NCBI GenBank assembly: GCA_021797775.1
Contig: JAJZZC010000003.1
Span: forward strand, 1-64,000
DNA: 64,000 bases
Direction: 5' to 3'
DNA from: Bacillota bacterium
Lineage (GTDB): Bacteria; Bacillota; Sulfobacillia; RBS10-35; JAJYVN01
A model generated the notes under the pieces. It did no database searches, had not been told where the DNA came from, and saw only the letters and a list, made by a program, of their open reading frames with translations. The position numbers and the translations under genes are program-made. Below, piece after piece: positions 9,996 through 20,298 of the stretch; the stretch's first letter is position 1, and each line of letters begins with the position of its first letter.

Positions 9996-12333
9996 GCGGA
10001 CGCCGGCGGCTGTCCCAGATGCGTCGGCCGCGGGAGGCGGTGCGTCCCCGCTTTTGCCCCCGACAGAGCCACCAGCGGCCGTGCCGGGGGCGCCGGCCGC
10101 CCCGCCGCGATGGGAGGCGGTGGGCCTGAGCCAGGCGGAGTACGCGGCGGTCTGCCGCCTGCTGCTGCGCGCGCCCGGGGACGTGGAGTTGGGCCTCTTC
10201 GGCGCCATGTGGTCGGAGCACTGTTCTTACAAGTCGTCGCGCGCCTTCCTCGGACGCTTCCCCACGGAGGCCCCGCAGGTGCTCGTAGGGCCCGGTGAGA
10301 ACGCGGGCGTGCTCGACCTGGGCGAGGGCCACGCCGTAGCCCTGCGCATGGAGTCCCACAACCACCCCTCGGCCGTCGAGCCGTTCCAGGGCGCAGCCAC
10401 GGGCGTGGGCGGCATCCTGCGGGACATCTTCACCATGGGTGCGCGCCCGGTCGCGCTCCTGGATGGGCTGCGCTTCGGCGATCCCGTGGTCGCGCGGGCG
10501 CGCCACCTGGCGGGCGGCGTCGTGGAGGGTATCGCCCACTACGGCAACTGCGTCGGCGTGCCGACGGTCGGCGGCGAGGCCGGCTTCGATCCTGCGTACG
10601 CGGACAACCCGCTGGTCAACGTGATGTGCGTAGGCTTCCTCCGCCGGGAGCACCTGCAGCGCGGCGCGGCACCCGGCCCGGGCAACGCGCTGCTGCTGGT
10701 CGGCAACCGCACTGGCCGGGACGGCATCCACGGGGCGAGCCTGCTGGCCTCGCGCACCTTCGCCGAGAAGCCCGAGGAGATGCGCCCGGCGGTACAGGTC
10801 GGCGATCCGTTCGTCGGCAAGCTCCTGCTGGAGGCGTGTTTGGAACTCGCCTCCTCGGGTCTCCTGCGGGGGATGAACGACCTGGGCGCCGCCGGGATCA
10901 CCTCCGCCGCTACCGAGACCGCATCCCGGGCCGGTACCGGTGTGGAACTCGACCTGGATGCGGTGCCCTGCCGTGAACCGGGGATGAACGCCTACGAGAT
11001 CCTGCTCTCCGAGTCGCAGGAGCGCATGCTACTGGTCGCCGCGCCGGCGGACCTGCCGGCCATCCTCGCCGTCTGCCGCCGCTATGGTCTCAGTGCCGCG
11101 CGTATCGGCACGGTCGTCCCGGACGGCCGCATGCGCGTCCGCTTCCGCGGTGAAGTGGTGGCGGACGTCCCGGTCGAGGCGCTCACCCGGCGCGCGCCCC
11201 GCTACCGGCGGCCGGCGCGTCGGCCCGAGTCGCCACGCCCGTGGTCGCCCCCCAGTGGCGGGGGGGGGCTGGATCAGTCTGGCGGGGCGGACCTCGCGGG
11301 GGAGGATGGTGGAAGGGTACTGCTCGACCTGCTCGCCGCGCCCACGCTCGCGGCCAAGGGCTGGATTTACCGGCAGTACGACCATCAGGTCCAGACCAAC
11401 ACCGTCGTCCCGCCCGGGGCCGGGGACGCCGCGGTCCTGCGCCATAGGCCCACGGGACGCGGCATCGCGCTGGCGCTCGATATGGGCGGCGGCGCCTGCG
11501 CCCTTGACCCGTACGGCGGCGGGGCGCTGCTGGTGGCGGAGGGGGCGCGTAACGTGGCCTGCGTGGGCGCGCGCCCGTGGGGCCTCACCAACTGCCTCAA
11601 TTTTGCCAGCCCCGAGGACCCGGCGGTGCTGGGCGCGTTCGTGCGTACCATCGACGGGATGGCGGCCGCCTGCCGGCGGCTCGGCATCCCCGTGACCGGC
11701 GGCAACGTGAGCTTTTACAATGAGACTGCTGGCCAGGGCATCCCGCCGACGCCAGCCGTCGGCATGCTGGGGGTCCTGCCCGACCCGGGCCGTGCGCGCC
11801 GTGCCGCGTTCCCGGCGGACGGGCTCGCCATCTACGGTCTGGGCCCGCTGACCCGGGCGCGGCTCGACGCCTCAGCCTACCAGCGCCTGCGCTGGGGCGT
11901 GTGCGCTGGTGTGCCGCTGCGGCCGGACTGGGGTGTGGAGGGGGCGCTCCTCGGGTTGCTGGCCTCGCACGACCACCTGGCCTGCGCGCACGATTGCTCC
12001 GACGGCGGTCTGGCGGTGGCACTCGCCGAGTGTGCGCTGCTGGCCTCTGACGGCGTCGGCGCGCACATCGCGCTGCCGGCTCGGCCGGGGCAGCGCCTGG
12101 ACGCGGTCCTCTTCGGGGAGGGTCCGGGCCGTGTGGTCGTCGCCGTGCCGCCGGAGCACGGCCCAGCGCTCGAGGCGGACTGCGCCCAGCGGGGTCTGGC
12201 CTGCAGGCGCCTCGGAGCCACGACCGCCGACGGCGTGCTCGCGGTGTCGGCCGGTGGCCGGCCGGTTTGCACGCTCCAATTGGCGCGTGTCCGTGCGGAC
12301 TGGGAGGAGGCGTTGCCGCGGTGGCTGCGCTAG
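9988..12333 (+). CDS. purL: phosphoribosylformylglycinamidine synthase subunit PurL
   Basis: MWSEHCSYKSSR, GPGENAGVLDLGEG, GGNVSFYNET. Confidence 0.97.
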   Translation: MVRRTPAAVPDASAAGGGASPLLPPTEPPAAVPGAPAAPPRWEAVGLSQAEYAAVCRLLLRAPGDVELGLFGAMWSEHCSYKSSRAFLGRFPTEAPQVLVGPGENAGVLDLGEGHAVALRMESHNHPSAVEPFQGAATGVGGILRDIFTMGARPVALLDGLRFGDPVVARARHLAGGVVEGIAHYGNCVGVPTVGGEAGFDPAYADNPLVNVMCVGFLRREHLQRGAAPGPGNALLLVGNRTGRDGIHGASLLASRTFAEKPEEMRPAVQVGDPFVGKLLLEACLELASSGLLRGMNDLGAAGITSAATETASRAGTGVELDLDAVPCREPGMNAYEILLSESQERMLLVAAPADLPAILAVCRRYGLSAARIGTVVPDGRMRVRFRGEVVADVPVEALTRRAPRYRRPARRPESPRPWSPPSGGGGLDQSGGADLAGEDGGRVLLDLLAAPTLAAKGWIYRQYDHQVQTNTVVPPGAGDAAVLRHRPTGRGIALALDMGGGACALDPYGGGALLVAEGARNVACVGARPWGLTNCLNFASPEDPAVLGAFVRTIDGMAAACRRLGIPVTGGNVSFYNETAGQGIPPTPAVGMLGVLPDPGRARRAAFPADGLAIYGLGPLTRARLDASAYQRLRWGVCAGVPLRPDWGVEGALLGLLASHDHLACAHDCSDGGLAVALAECALLASDGVGAHIALPARPGQRLDAVLFGEGPGRVVVAVPPEHGPALEADCAQRGLACRRLGATTADGVLAVSAGGRPVCTLQLARVRADWEEALPRWLR

Positions 12334-13880
12334 CGGGACGCGGGCAAGACGCGGGCAGCGGGCTTCAGGGCGGCCGGGCACCGGCCCCGGGGCGTGGCGG
12401 CCAGCCGGCGGCATCCCTGGCCCACAAGTGCGGGGTGTTCGCGGTCTTCGGCCACCCGGACCCCGTCCACATGGCGGTTTACGGCCTGCTCGCCTTGCAG
12501 CACCGGGGCCAGGAGGCAGCCGGCATCGCCGCCGCGGACGGTGAGCGCGTGCACGCCGTCCGCGGGGTGGGCCTCGTGGCCGAGGCCCTACGGGAGGCGG
12601 AACTCGATGCCTTGGCCGCGACGCGCCCCGCGGCGGCTATCGGCCACGTCCGCTACTCTACGACCGGCGCGAGCACCGAGGCCAACGCGCAGCCGCTCTT
12701 GTTGCAGTACCGCCTGGGGAGCGTCGCGGTTGCCCACAACGGCAACCTCACCAACGCGCTGCTGTTGCGCATGGAGTGTGAGGCGCAAGGGTCCATCTTC
12801 CAGACGGGCTCGGACACCGAGGTCATCCCCCACCTGATGGCCCGCTCCGGCGCGCAAACCGTGCGGGACGCGCTCTTGGCCGCTCTGGATCGCATACAGG
12901 GCGCCTACGCCCTTGCGGTACTCGCCGCCGACCGCCTGTGGCTCGCGCGCGACCCCCACGGGATCCGGCCGCTGGCGCTTGGTACGTTGGCTGGCGCGGT
13001 GGTGGCGGCATCGGAGACCTGTGCCCTCGACGCGGTCGGCGCCACCTTTGAGCGCGAGCTCCTCCCCGGCGAGGTGCTCGAGGTGGACGCCAGCGGTGTG
13101 CGCGTCGTCCGTGAGGCCGCGGGCGGCGGCCGCCATCTCTGCCTGTTTGAGTACATCTACCTGGCTCGGCCCGACAGCGTTCTGCAGGGGCGCAACGTGC
13201 ATCTGGTGCGCAAGGAGATGGGGCGGCGCCTGGCGCGCTGCGCTCCCGCGGCGGCCGATGTCGTGGTGGGGGTTCCGGACTCCGGCATCTCCGCGGCGGT
13301 GGGCTTCGCGGAGGAAGCCGGCATCCCGTTCGAGCTCGGCCTGATTAAGAACCGGTATGTCGGCCGCACGTTCATCCAGCCGACCCAGGCCATGCGCGAG
13401 GCGGCCGTGCGTATGAAGCTCAACGCGGTTTCCTCGGTGGTCCAGGGCAAGCGCGTGGTGCTGGTCGACGACTCGGTGGTGCGCGGCACCACAGCCCGCC
13501 ACTTGGTCGGGCTGGTCCGGCGGGCGGGAGCGGCCGAGGTCCACATGCGCGTGGCCTCGCCACCGTTCCAGCATCCATGCTACTACGGCATCGACATCCC
13601 GTCGTCCGGCGAGCTGTTGGCGACGGGACAGACGCCGCAGCGGATGGCCGAGATGGTCGGCGCCGATAGTCTGGCCTTTCTGGAATGCGCCGAGGCGGTG
13701 GACGCGGTGCAGAGCGCGGGCGGGGGCTTTTGCACGGCCTGCTTTTCGGGGCGCTATCCCGTCACGCCGCTTGACGCCGACCGCCAGCCAGCGCGGCACC
13801 GTTCCGGCGGGGGGGGCACCGTCCCTGGGCGCGAGACGGGATCGCGTCCGCGCGCCGAGCGCCGCGCTTCGCCCGCCTAA
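12321..13880 (+). CDS. purF: amidophosphoribosyltransferase
   Basis: CGVFAVFGH N-terminal Cys, LQHRGQEAAGI, VVLVDDSVVRGTTA PRPP motif; GTG start at 12321 inferred. Confidence 0.96.
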   Translation: MAALAGRGQDAGSGLQGGRAPAPGRGGQPAASLAHKCGVFAVFGHPDPVHMAVYGLLALQHRGQEAAGIAAADGERVHAVRGVGLVAEALREAELDALAATRPAAAIGHVRYSTTGASTEANAQPLLLQYRLGSVAVAHNGNLTNALLLRMECEAQGSIFQTGSDTEVIPHLMARSGAQTVRDALLAALDRIQGAYALAVLAADRLWLARDPHGIRPLALGTLAGAVVAASETCALDAVGATFERELLPGEVLEVDASGVRVVREAAGGGRHLCLFEYIYLARPDSVLQGRNVHLVRKEMGRRLARCAPAAADVVVGVPDSGISAAVGFAEEAGIPFELGLIKNRYVGRTFIQPTQAMREAAVRMKLNAVSSVVQGKRVVLVDDSVVRGTTARHLVGLVRRAGAAEVHMRVASPPFQHPCYYGIDIPSSGELLATGQTPQRMAEMVGADSLAFLECAEAVDAVQSAGGGFCTACFSGRYPVTPLDADRQPARHRSGGGGTVPGRETGSRPRAERRASPA

Positions 13881-13908
13881 GCGGTATCGCGAGGAGGGAC
13901 GCGCCGCG

Positions 13909-14892
13909 TTGGCGGACTATGCGACGGCCGGTGTGGACCGCAGTTCCCACGGCGAGATGGTGCGACGCATCGCTACCCTGGCGGGGCAGGCGTCGCGGCC
14001 TGAGGTTCTGGATGGCGTCGGCTTCTTCGCGGCCGCCTGCCGCCTGCCGGAAGGGTACCGCGAGCCGGTGCTGGTCAGCGGTACCGACAATGTGGGCACA
14101 AAGGTCCTGCTCGCGTCGACCATCGGGCGGCACGACACCGTGGGGATAGACTGCGTGGCCATGTGCGCCAACGACATTCTGACCATGGGCGCCGAACCGC
14201 TCTTTTTCCTCGACTACCTGTCGGTGCACCGGCTGGAAGCGGAGGTCGCCGCCCAGGTGGTGGCGGGGGTGGCCGAGGGTTGCCGCCGGGCTCGGTGTGC
14301 CCTCGTCGGCGGCGAGACGGCCCAGTCCGGCGACATCATCCAGCCCGGCGGCTATGACCTCTCGGGCACGGTGGTCGGCGTGGCCGAACGGTCGCGCCTG
14401 GTGCGGGCCGGGGCCCGGGTCGGGGACGCGGTCGTCGGCCTGCCGAGCGCAGGCCTGCACAGCAACGGGTTCTCGCTGGTGCGTCGCGTCCTGGCCGCCG
14501 CCGGGGTTGACCCGGCCGCGCACGCCGGGGACCTCCTGCGGCCCACGCGCATCTACGTGGGAGAGGTGCTCGGCGTCCTGGCCGCGGGGGCTTCCGTCCA
14601 CGCGATGGCGCACGTGACCGGTGGCGGGCTCCCCGGCAACCTGGACCGGGTGCTTCCGGCCGATGCCGACGCCGTGCTCGATCCGACGACTTGGCGGCGC
14701 CCGCCGGTGTTCGACTGGTTGCAGGGGTTGGGGGGCATCGATGAGGCTGAGATGCGGCGCGTGTTCAACCTCGGGATCGGCTTTTGCCTGTTCGCGCCGG
14801 CTCCTGAGGCGGACGCCCTGTGCCGGAGGTTGCCCGGTGCCTCGGTCGTCGGTGAGGTCGTGCCCGGTGCGGGCCGGGTGCGGTTCGCGTGA
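13909..14892 (+). CDS. purM: phosphoribosylformylglycinamidine cyclo-ligase
   Basis: SGTDNVGTKVLLA, GAEPLFFLDYL, GGETAQ; TTG start with GAGGAGG upstream. Confidence 0.95.
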   Translation: MADYATAGVDRSSHGEMVRRIATLAGQASRPEVLDGVGFFAAACRLPEGYREPVLVSGTDNVGTKVLLASTIGRHDTVGIDCVAMCANDILTMGAEPLFFLDYLSVHRLEAEVAAQVVAGVAEGCRRARCALVGGETAQSGDIIQPGGYDLSGTVVGVAERSRLVRAGARVGDAVVGLPSAGLHSNGFSLVRRVLAAAGVDPAAHAGDLLRPTRIYVGEVLGVLAAGASVHAMAHVTGGGLPGNLDRVLPADADAVLDPTTWRRPPVFDWLQGLGGIDEAEMRRVFNLGIGFCLFAPAPEADALCRRLPGASVVGEVVPGAGRVRFA

Positions 14893-14937
14893 GCATCGAG
14901 GGGCGCCGGGTGCGCACTCTCGGGGGAGGTCTCTGCG

Positions 14938-16488
14938 GTGCCTAGGGCTCTGATTTCCGTGTCTGACAAGGCGGGGTTGATCCCCTTCGCGCGCGGCCTG
15001 ACCGAGCTCGGCTGGGAGCTTGTGGCCTCGGGCGGCACGGGCGAGGCTTTGCGTGAGGCCGGACTGCCGTTTCTTGCCATCGAGGACCTGGGCGGTGTGC
15101 CCGAGGTGCTCGGCGGGCGGGTGAAGACGCTGCAGGCCCAGGTCCACGCCGCCATTCTCGCTCGGCCGGACCGTCCGGAGGACCGGGAGGAATTGGCGCG
15201 CCTCGGGGCGCAACCCATCGCCCTCGTAGCGGTCAACCTGTACCCCTTCACGCGGCGCCCAGGCATCGAGACGATCGACATCGGCGGGGTGGCCCTGCTG
15301 CGCGCCGCCGCGAAGAACCACGCCCACGTCGCCGCCGTCTGCCGGCCCGGCGATTATGAGCCCGTGCTCCAGGAGCTCCGCGGGGGGGGGCTCTCGGAGG
15401 CGAGCCGTCGACGCCTGGCCCTGGCGGCGTTTCGCCACACGGCCGTCTACGACTCGGCCATCGCGGCGTGGCTGGCGGGCGGTGGTCCCCTGGCCGACCT
15501 GGGGGCTGGGGAGCCCGCGCCCGCCAGCGAAGACGACCCGTTCCCTGCCGAACTGCCCCTGGCCCTGGTGCGCGCCATGCACCTGCGCTATGGCGAGAAC
15601 CCGCACCAGCGGGCCGCGCTCTACCGGGACGCCCTGAACGCGGGGCCCTCGCTGCTCGACGCCAAGCAGTTGCAGGGCAAGGAGCTTTCGTATAACAACC
15701 TGATGGACGCGGACGCCGCCTGGGACCTCGTCTGGCGGCTGCAAGCGCCGGCCGCGGTGGCGGTCAAGCACGCCGGCCCCTGCGGCGTGGCCATCGGCCA
15801 GGACGCGGCGGACGCCTTCCAGCGGGCGCGGGACGCCGACCCCGTCAGCATCTTCGGCGGCGTCGTAGCCTGGAACCGGCCGCTGGACGGCGCGGCGGCG
15901 GCCGCGATCGCGGACCTCTTCCTCGAGGTGCTGATCGCGCCCGAGGTGACCGCGGATGCGGTCACCTCCCTGCGCGCCAAGAAGAACCTGCGGGTACTAG
16001 CCTGCCCGCCGCCAGCCGTGGGCCGCGCGCTGGATTACCGCCTGCGCCGCGTCAGCGGCGGCCTCCTGGTAGAGGACGAAGACCGCGTCCCCACCGTCCC
16101 ATCCGCGTGGCGCTGCGTCACGCGGCGGGCACCCACCGCTGGAGAGCTGGAGGAACTGGCCTTCGCCTGGGAGATCGTGCGGGCGGTGGGCAGCAACGCC
16201 GTCGTGGTCAGCCGCGACCGCCAGAGCATCGGCCTGGGTGGCGGCCAGCCCAACCGCATCGATCCGGCGCGCCACGCGCTGGCCCAGGCCGGTGCACGCG
16301 CCCGGGGGGCCGTACTCGCTTCGGACGGCTTCTTCCCCTTTGACGACGTGGTGCGCGCGGCCGCGGATGCGGGTATCGCGGCCGTGGTCCAGCCCGGGGG
16401 CTCGCTCCGCGACGCCGACTCCGTCGCCGCCTGTGACGCCGCCGGCATCGCCATGGTGGTGACCGGCCGGCGGCACTTTCGCCACTGA
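14938..16488 (+). CDS. purH: bifunctional AICAR formyltransferase/IMP cyclohydrolase
   Basis: ALISVSDKAGL, GGRVKTL, RYGENPHQ, KHAGPCGVA, SDGFFPF. Confidence 0.97.
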   Translation: MPRALISVSDKAGLIPFARGLTELGWELVASGGTGEALREAGLPFLAIEDLGGVPEVLGGRVKTLQAQVHAAILARPDRPEDREELARLGAQPIALVAVNLYPFTRRPGIETIDIGGVALLRAAAKNHAHVAAVCRPGDYEPVLQELRGGGLSEASRRRLALAAFRHTAVYDSAIAAWLAGGGPLADLGAGEPAPASEDDPFPAELPLALVRAMHLRYGENPHQRAALYRDALNAGPSLLDAKQLQGKELSYNNLMDADAAWDLVWRLQAPAAVAVKHAGPCGVAIGQDAADAFQRARDADPVSIFGGVVAWNRPLDGAAAAAIADLFLEVLIAPEVTADAVTSLRAKKNLRVLACPPPAVGRALDYRLRRVSGGLLVEDEDRVPTVPSAWRCVTRRAPTAGELEELAFAWEIVRAVGSNAVVVSRDRQSIGLGGGQPNRIDPARHALAQAGARARGAVLASDGFFPFDDVVRAAADAGIAAVVQPGGSLRDADSVAACDAAGIAMVVTGRRHFRH

Positions 16489-16613
16489 GGTTGGCGGCGC
16501 GGGCGCAACAACGCGTGGCCGTGTGCCGCAAGGCGGGACACCTGGCCTGTGCCGAGGACAGCATGCCGTGTGGCGCGGCCGCACCCGCCGCACGGAGCCG
16601 GGAGGGCGTCGGT

Positions 16614-17912
16614 GTGCGTGTGCTGGTGGTGGGTGGCGGGGCGCGCGAGCACGCGCTGTGCTGGCGGCTCGCGCGGGAGGACGGGGTGCACGTGTGGGCG
16701 GCCCCGGGGAATCCGGGGATGCGGTCCGTCGCGCGCTGCGTGCCCGTAGCGGCGGACGACGCCGCCGCCCTGGCCGATGTCGCCCGCCGGGAGGGCGTTG
16801 ATCTGGTGGTGGTGGGCCCGGAGGGGCCGCTGGTGGACGGGGTGGCCGACGCGCTGCGCCCGCAGGGGTTGGCGGTCCTCGGCCCGGGCGCGGCGGCGGC
16901 GCGCATCGAGGGCAGCAAGCGCTGGGCGATGGCCTTCTGCCGGCGGCACGGGATCCCCGCCCCGGCCTTCGAGGTGGCGGAGGACGTTCCGCGGGCGCTG
17001 GAACTCGCGGCTCGCTGGCCCCTGCCCGTGGTGTGCAAGGCGGATGGGCTGATGGCCGGCAAGGGTGTGGTCGTCGCCGAGACTCGAGACGAAGCCCTGG
17101 CGGCCGCCCGCCTGCTGGCGGCGCGCGGGCCGGTCGTGTTCGAGGAGTTTCTAGCCGGGGTGGAACTGTCGGCGTTCGCCCTCTGCGACGGCCAGCGCGT
17201 CTGGTACCTGGGCGAGGCCCGCGACCACAAGCGCCTGCTCGATGGGGACCGAGGGCCGATGACCGGCGGCATGGGGGCCTTTGCGCCCGTGCCCGAGCTC
17301 GATGAAGCCACACGCACCCAGGTGCGAGGCATCCTCCGCGCGGCGGTAGCGGCTTTGGCTGCCGAGGGTGTGCCCTTCGTGGGCTTTCTCTTTGCGGGCC
17401 TCATGCTCACGGCCGCCGGGCCTCGGGTGTTGGAGTTCAATTGCCGGTTGGGGGATCCAGAGGCTCAGGCCCTGCTGCCACTCCTCGCCGGGCCGATCGC
17501 CGAGCACTGGCTGGTCGCGGCGCGCGGCGGGTTGCCTGGGGATGGCGACGCGCCGCGCGCGCCGGAGGCGGCGTTGGGGGTGGTCCTGGCCTCCCCCGGC
17601 TACCCGGAGGCGCCGCGCGCGGGAGGACGGATCCAAGGCCTGTGCTCGGACGGCGGCGTTCATGGGGCCCTCTGCTTTCACGCCGCCACGGCGCTGCGGG
17701 ACGGGGAGTGGACGACGACGGGGGGACGGGTGCTGACGGTCGTGGGGCGCGGGTCAGACCTAGCCACGGCGCGGTCGGCGGCCTACCGGGCCGCGGCATC
17801 CGTACAGTTCGCGGCGCGTCAGTGGCGGGGCGACATCGGCCTGCCACCGGGGGGCGGGAGAGAGGGGTCCGGCCTGCCGGATCCGTCCGAGAGCGGGGGG
17901 CGGCGGCTGTGA
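16614..17912 (+). CDS. purD: phosphoribosylamine-glycine ligase
   Basis: VLVVGGGAREHAL, GPEGPLVDG, KADGLMAGKGVVV, EFNCRLGDPEAQ; GTG start at 16614 with GGAGG upstream. Confidence 0.95.
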   Translation: MRVLVVGGGAREHALCWRLAREDGVHVWAAPGNPGMRSVARCVPVAADDAAALADVARREGVDLVVVGPEGPLVDGVADALRPQGLAVLGPGAAAARIEGSKRWAMAFCRRHGIPAPAFEVAEDVPRALELAARWPLPVVCKADGLMAGKGVVVAETRDEALAAARLLAARGPVVFEEFLAGVELSAFALCDGQRVWYLGEARDHKRLLDGDRGPMTGGMGAFAPVPELDEATRTQVRGILRAAVAALAAEGVPFVGFLFAGLMLTAAGPRVLEFNCRLGDPEAQALLPLLAGPIAEHWLVAARGGLPGDGDAPRAPEAALGVVLASPGYPEAPRAGGRIQGLCSDGGVHGALCFHAATALRDGEWTTTGGRVLTVVGRGSDLATARSAAYRAAASVQFAARQWRGDIGLPPGGGREGSGLPDPSESGGRRL

Positions 17913-18514
17913 TCCTCGACACCCTGTCGCAGCACCTGGTGAACCGGTATGGCGCGTTCGGCATCCTGCTGGGGATGACCGTGGAGAGCGCGGGTATCCC
18001 CCTGCCGAGCGAAGTCATCATGCCGCTCGGCGGGCTGCTGAGCCCCAATCTCCCCGCCCTCGTCGGTGTCATTGCGCTCGGCACGGCGGGCAACCTGCTT
18101 GGGTCTTGGATCGCCTACGGCATAGGCGCCGGCATCCGTGCGCGCCTGGGGGCGCAGACAGGCGGCGGCGCGGACCGGCACGCCCACGGCCACCTTGCGG
18201 CGGCCTATGCCTGGTGGGATCGGCGTGGCGGGCTCGCCGTGCTGGTGGGGCGCGTGTTGCCGGGGGTGCGCACGTACATCTCCTTCCCTGCCGGGGCGGC
18301 CGCCATGCCCCCGGCTCGCTTCACCGCGTACACCGTCCTGGGTTCGGCCCTCTGGTCCGGTGTGCTGGCCGCGTTGGGCTACGCCCTGCGCGGCCGGTGG
18401 CATGCCATCGGCCCGTGGTTCGACCGCTACACGGTGGTGGTGCTAGGCGCGCTGGCCCTAGCCGTGGTGCTCTGGCTGCTGGCCAGGGGCCGGCGCGCCG
18501 TTAGGCGCGGGTAA
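17909..18514 (+). CDS. DedA family membrane protein
   Basis: VESAGIPLPSEVIMPLGG, GRVLPGVRTYISFPAG. Confidence 0.92.
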   Translation: MILDTLSQHLVNRYGAFGILLGMTVESAGIPLPSEVIMPLGGLLSPNLPALVGVIALGTAGNLLGSWIAYGIGAGIRARLGAQTGGGADRHAHGHLAAAYAWWDRRGGLAVLVGRVLPGVRTYISFPAGAAAMPPARFTAYTVLGSALWSGVLAALGYALRGRWHAIGPWFDRYTVVVLGALALAVVLWLLARGRRAVRRG

Positions 18515-18672
18515 CGGTTCCGCGCGGCTGCCGGGCACGGTGTGGTCGGCGGCCCGCACGGACGGGCCTCGCGCGGTCGGCCGGCCACACGTACAATCGA
18601 TGGGTCGCGCAGTGAGGGCGGGCCCCCGCCGTCGGCCCGCCGCACGCACGCCGATGGGTCGCATGCGGTCGG

Positions 18673-18717
18673 GGCGGCCTCGCTACGGCTGGGGGGGCGT
18701 GGTGTAGCGAGGCCGCC
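18673..18717. terminator. bidirectional hairpin between convergent dedA and YkoP-like gene
   Basis: Perfect 14-bp inverted repeat GGCGGCCTCGCTAC/GTAGCGAGGCCGCC. Confidence 0.5.
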
Positions 18718-18718
18718 G

Positions 18719-19384
18719 TCAATGCCCCATCCGCCGGTCCTCGTGCCCGCCGCCAGGATCCGACGGGCGCGCCACCCGGCTCGCGCGGTTCGCGCGGCCA
18801 GGCCCATACAGCTCCAGCAGGCGCCTGCGGCTTAGCCAGGCCTCCATGGTGGTCGCCTGGAGTTCGGCGTGGACTCCGGCTGGCCGGAAGACCCGCCGCA
18901 CCGTCAATTGCCAGAAGGAGAGCAGGGACCGCCGCCAGCCCGCGCGGAGGGGCAGCACGGTGAAACCGAGCCGCTCGGCACCGGCGGCCACGGGGCTGGC
19001 GCCGTACACGGCGACCGCGCCCGCCGCGAACTCGCCAGCGAGGACGACGCGGGCCAGGACGCGCAGGTCGGCGCGGATGTCGCGGACGAGACGCCAGGTG
19101 ATGGCGTGCGCGTCTCGCCCGCTCCGCTCGGCGATGTGCCGGTTCCAGAAGTGCAGCTCCGCCACGGGGTCTCCCTGGTGCACCACCGTGCCGTCAGGCA
19201 GGCACACGGCCCCGCCCCGGTGGGGGTGGTAGGCGACGAGGAAGGCGCCGCACGCGCCGGGCACCGGCCGGCTCCCCGCCATTTTGGTGAACAGCCACTC
19301 CACCGGGGTCATGAGCCACTGCCAGAAAGCGGGGGGCGCATCGAGGCGCTGGGCCCGGCCGTCAAGCCGCGGGGTGCGTATCAC
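18719..19384 (-). CDS. YkoP-like protein
   Basis: FWQWLMTPVEWLFTKMAGSRP, HPHRGGAVCLPDGTVVHQGDPVAELHFWN; next to polysaccharide deacetylase; start (GTG) inferred. Confidence 0.6.
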   Translation of the reverse strand: MIRTPRLDGRAQRLDAPPAFWQWLMTPVEWLFTKMAGSRPVPGACGAFLVAYHPHRGGAVCLPDGTVVHQGDPVAELHFWNRHIAERSGRDAHAITWRLVRDIRADLRVLARVVLAGEFAAGAVAVYGASPVAAGAERLGFTVLPLRAGWRRSLLSFWQLTVRRVFRPAGVHAELQATTMEAWLSRRRLLELYGPGRANRASRVARPSDPGGGHEDRRMGH

Positions 19385-19584
19385 GCCGGTCGCCGTTCCC
19401 TTCCGTTGCCCTCGGGCAGCCGGGGGCAACCGCTCTCTCCGTTCGGGCGGGGCCCCCGGCCGGCGCCTGCGGCGCGGGAGCCGTGGGTCCCGCCCCCCCC
19501 GTGTTGTACGCCCGCGGTGGCCCATTCTTCCACCCTCGCCGGTACCTTTTCGGCCCGCTTTCGGGTGCCCCGCGCGCGCAGCCC

Positions 19585-20298
19585 CTAGTCCGCCAGAGCG
19601 GGCAGCCCGAAAAACTCCCCGAGGTGCACGGCGGACAAGCCGCGTGCCCGCATAGTCGACAGCACCGCGGGCAGCGCCGCCGCCATGTGCCTGCAGCCCG
19701 GCAAGGTCTGGCCGCCGTCGTGCAAGTCGATCACGGCGCCCGGGGCCAGGCCGGCGATCACACGGCCCTCGATGCCTTGCTGGCTAGCACCGGGCAGCCA
19801 GTCGCCGGCGTCGCAGCTCCAGAGGGCGACGTGCAGACCAGCCCCGTGGGCCATCCGGCGGGTGACCGCGTTGAACGCCCCGTATGGGGGCCGGAACCAG
19901 AGGGGGCGCCGGCCCGTGGCCTCGCCGATGGTTTCCAAGCACCGCGTGATCTCCTGCCGCATGCGCGCGGGTGTGCAGAGCCAGGCATGCCGGTGCGTGT
20001 CCGTGTGGACGCCCACAGCGTGTCCGGCGCCGACGAGCTCTCGCACCAGAGCGGGGTAGCGCCGGACATTCTCCCCGACGAGGAAGAATGTGGCACGCGC
20101 CGAGGCTGCTGCCAACGCCTCCAGCACCAGGGGGGTCAGTTCGGGGTGAGGGCCGTCGTCGAAAGTGAGCGCGACGGCCCCCGCCGACCCGGGCCCCCGC
20201 CGGATGGAGGTTGGCGCGCGCCGTTCCATCAGGTCGGGGAGGAGGTCGTATCCGACGAACAGTGCGAAGGCTGCGGAGACTGCCCACTTAGCGAGCAA
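19585..20298 (-). CDS. polysaccharide deacetylase family protein
   Basis: NodB domain VALTFDDGPHPELT, HTDTHRH, WFRPPYGAFN, VIDLHDGG. Confidence 0.92.
   Translation of the reverse strand: MLAKWAVSAAFALFVGYDLLPDLMERRAPTSIRRGPGSAGAVALTFDDGPHPELTPLVLEALAAASARATFFLVGENVRRYPALVRELVGAGHAVGVHTDTHRHAWLCTPARMRQEITRCLETIGEATGRRPLWFRPPYGAFNAVTRRMAHGAGLHVALWSCDAGDWLPGASQQGIEGRVIAGLAPGAVIDLHDGGQTLPGCRHMAAALPAVLSTMRARGLSAVHLGEFFGLPALAD

Noticed and set aside
8887-10731. Very long minus-strand ORFs opposite real genes (e.g. 8887-10731, 13762-15771, 35898-38708, 57879-60185)
   Set aside because: Antisense shadow ORFs expected at this GC content; the opposite strand carries clear purS/Q/L, purM/H, leuS and pepF.
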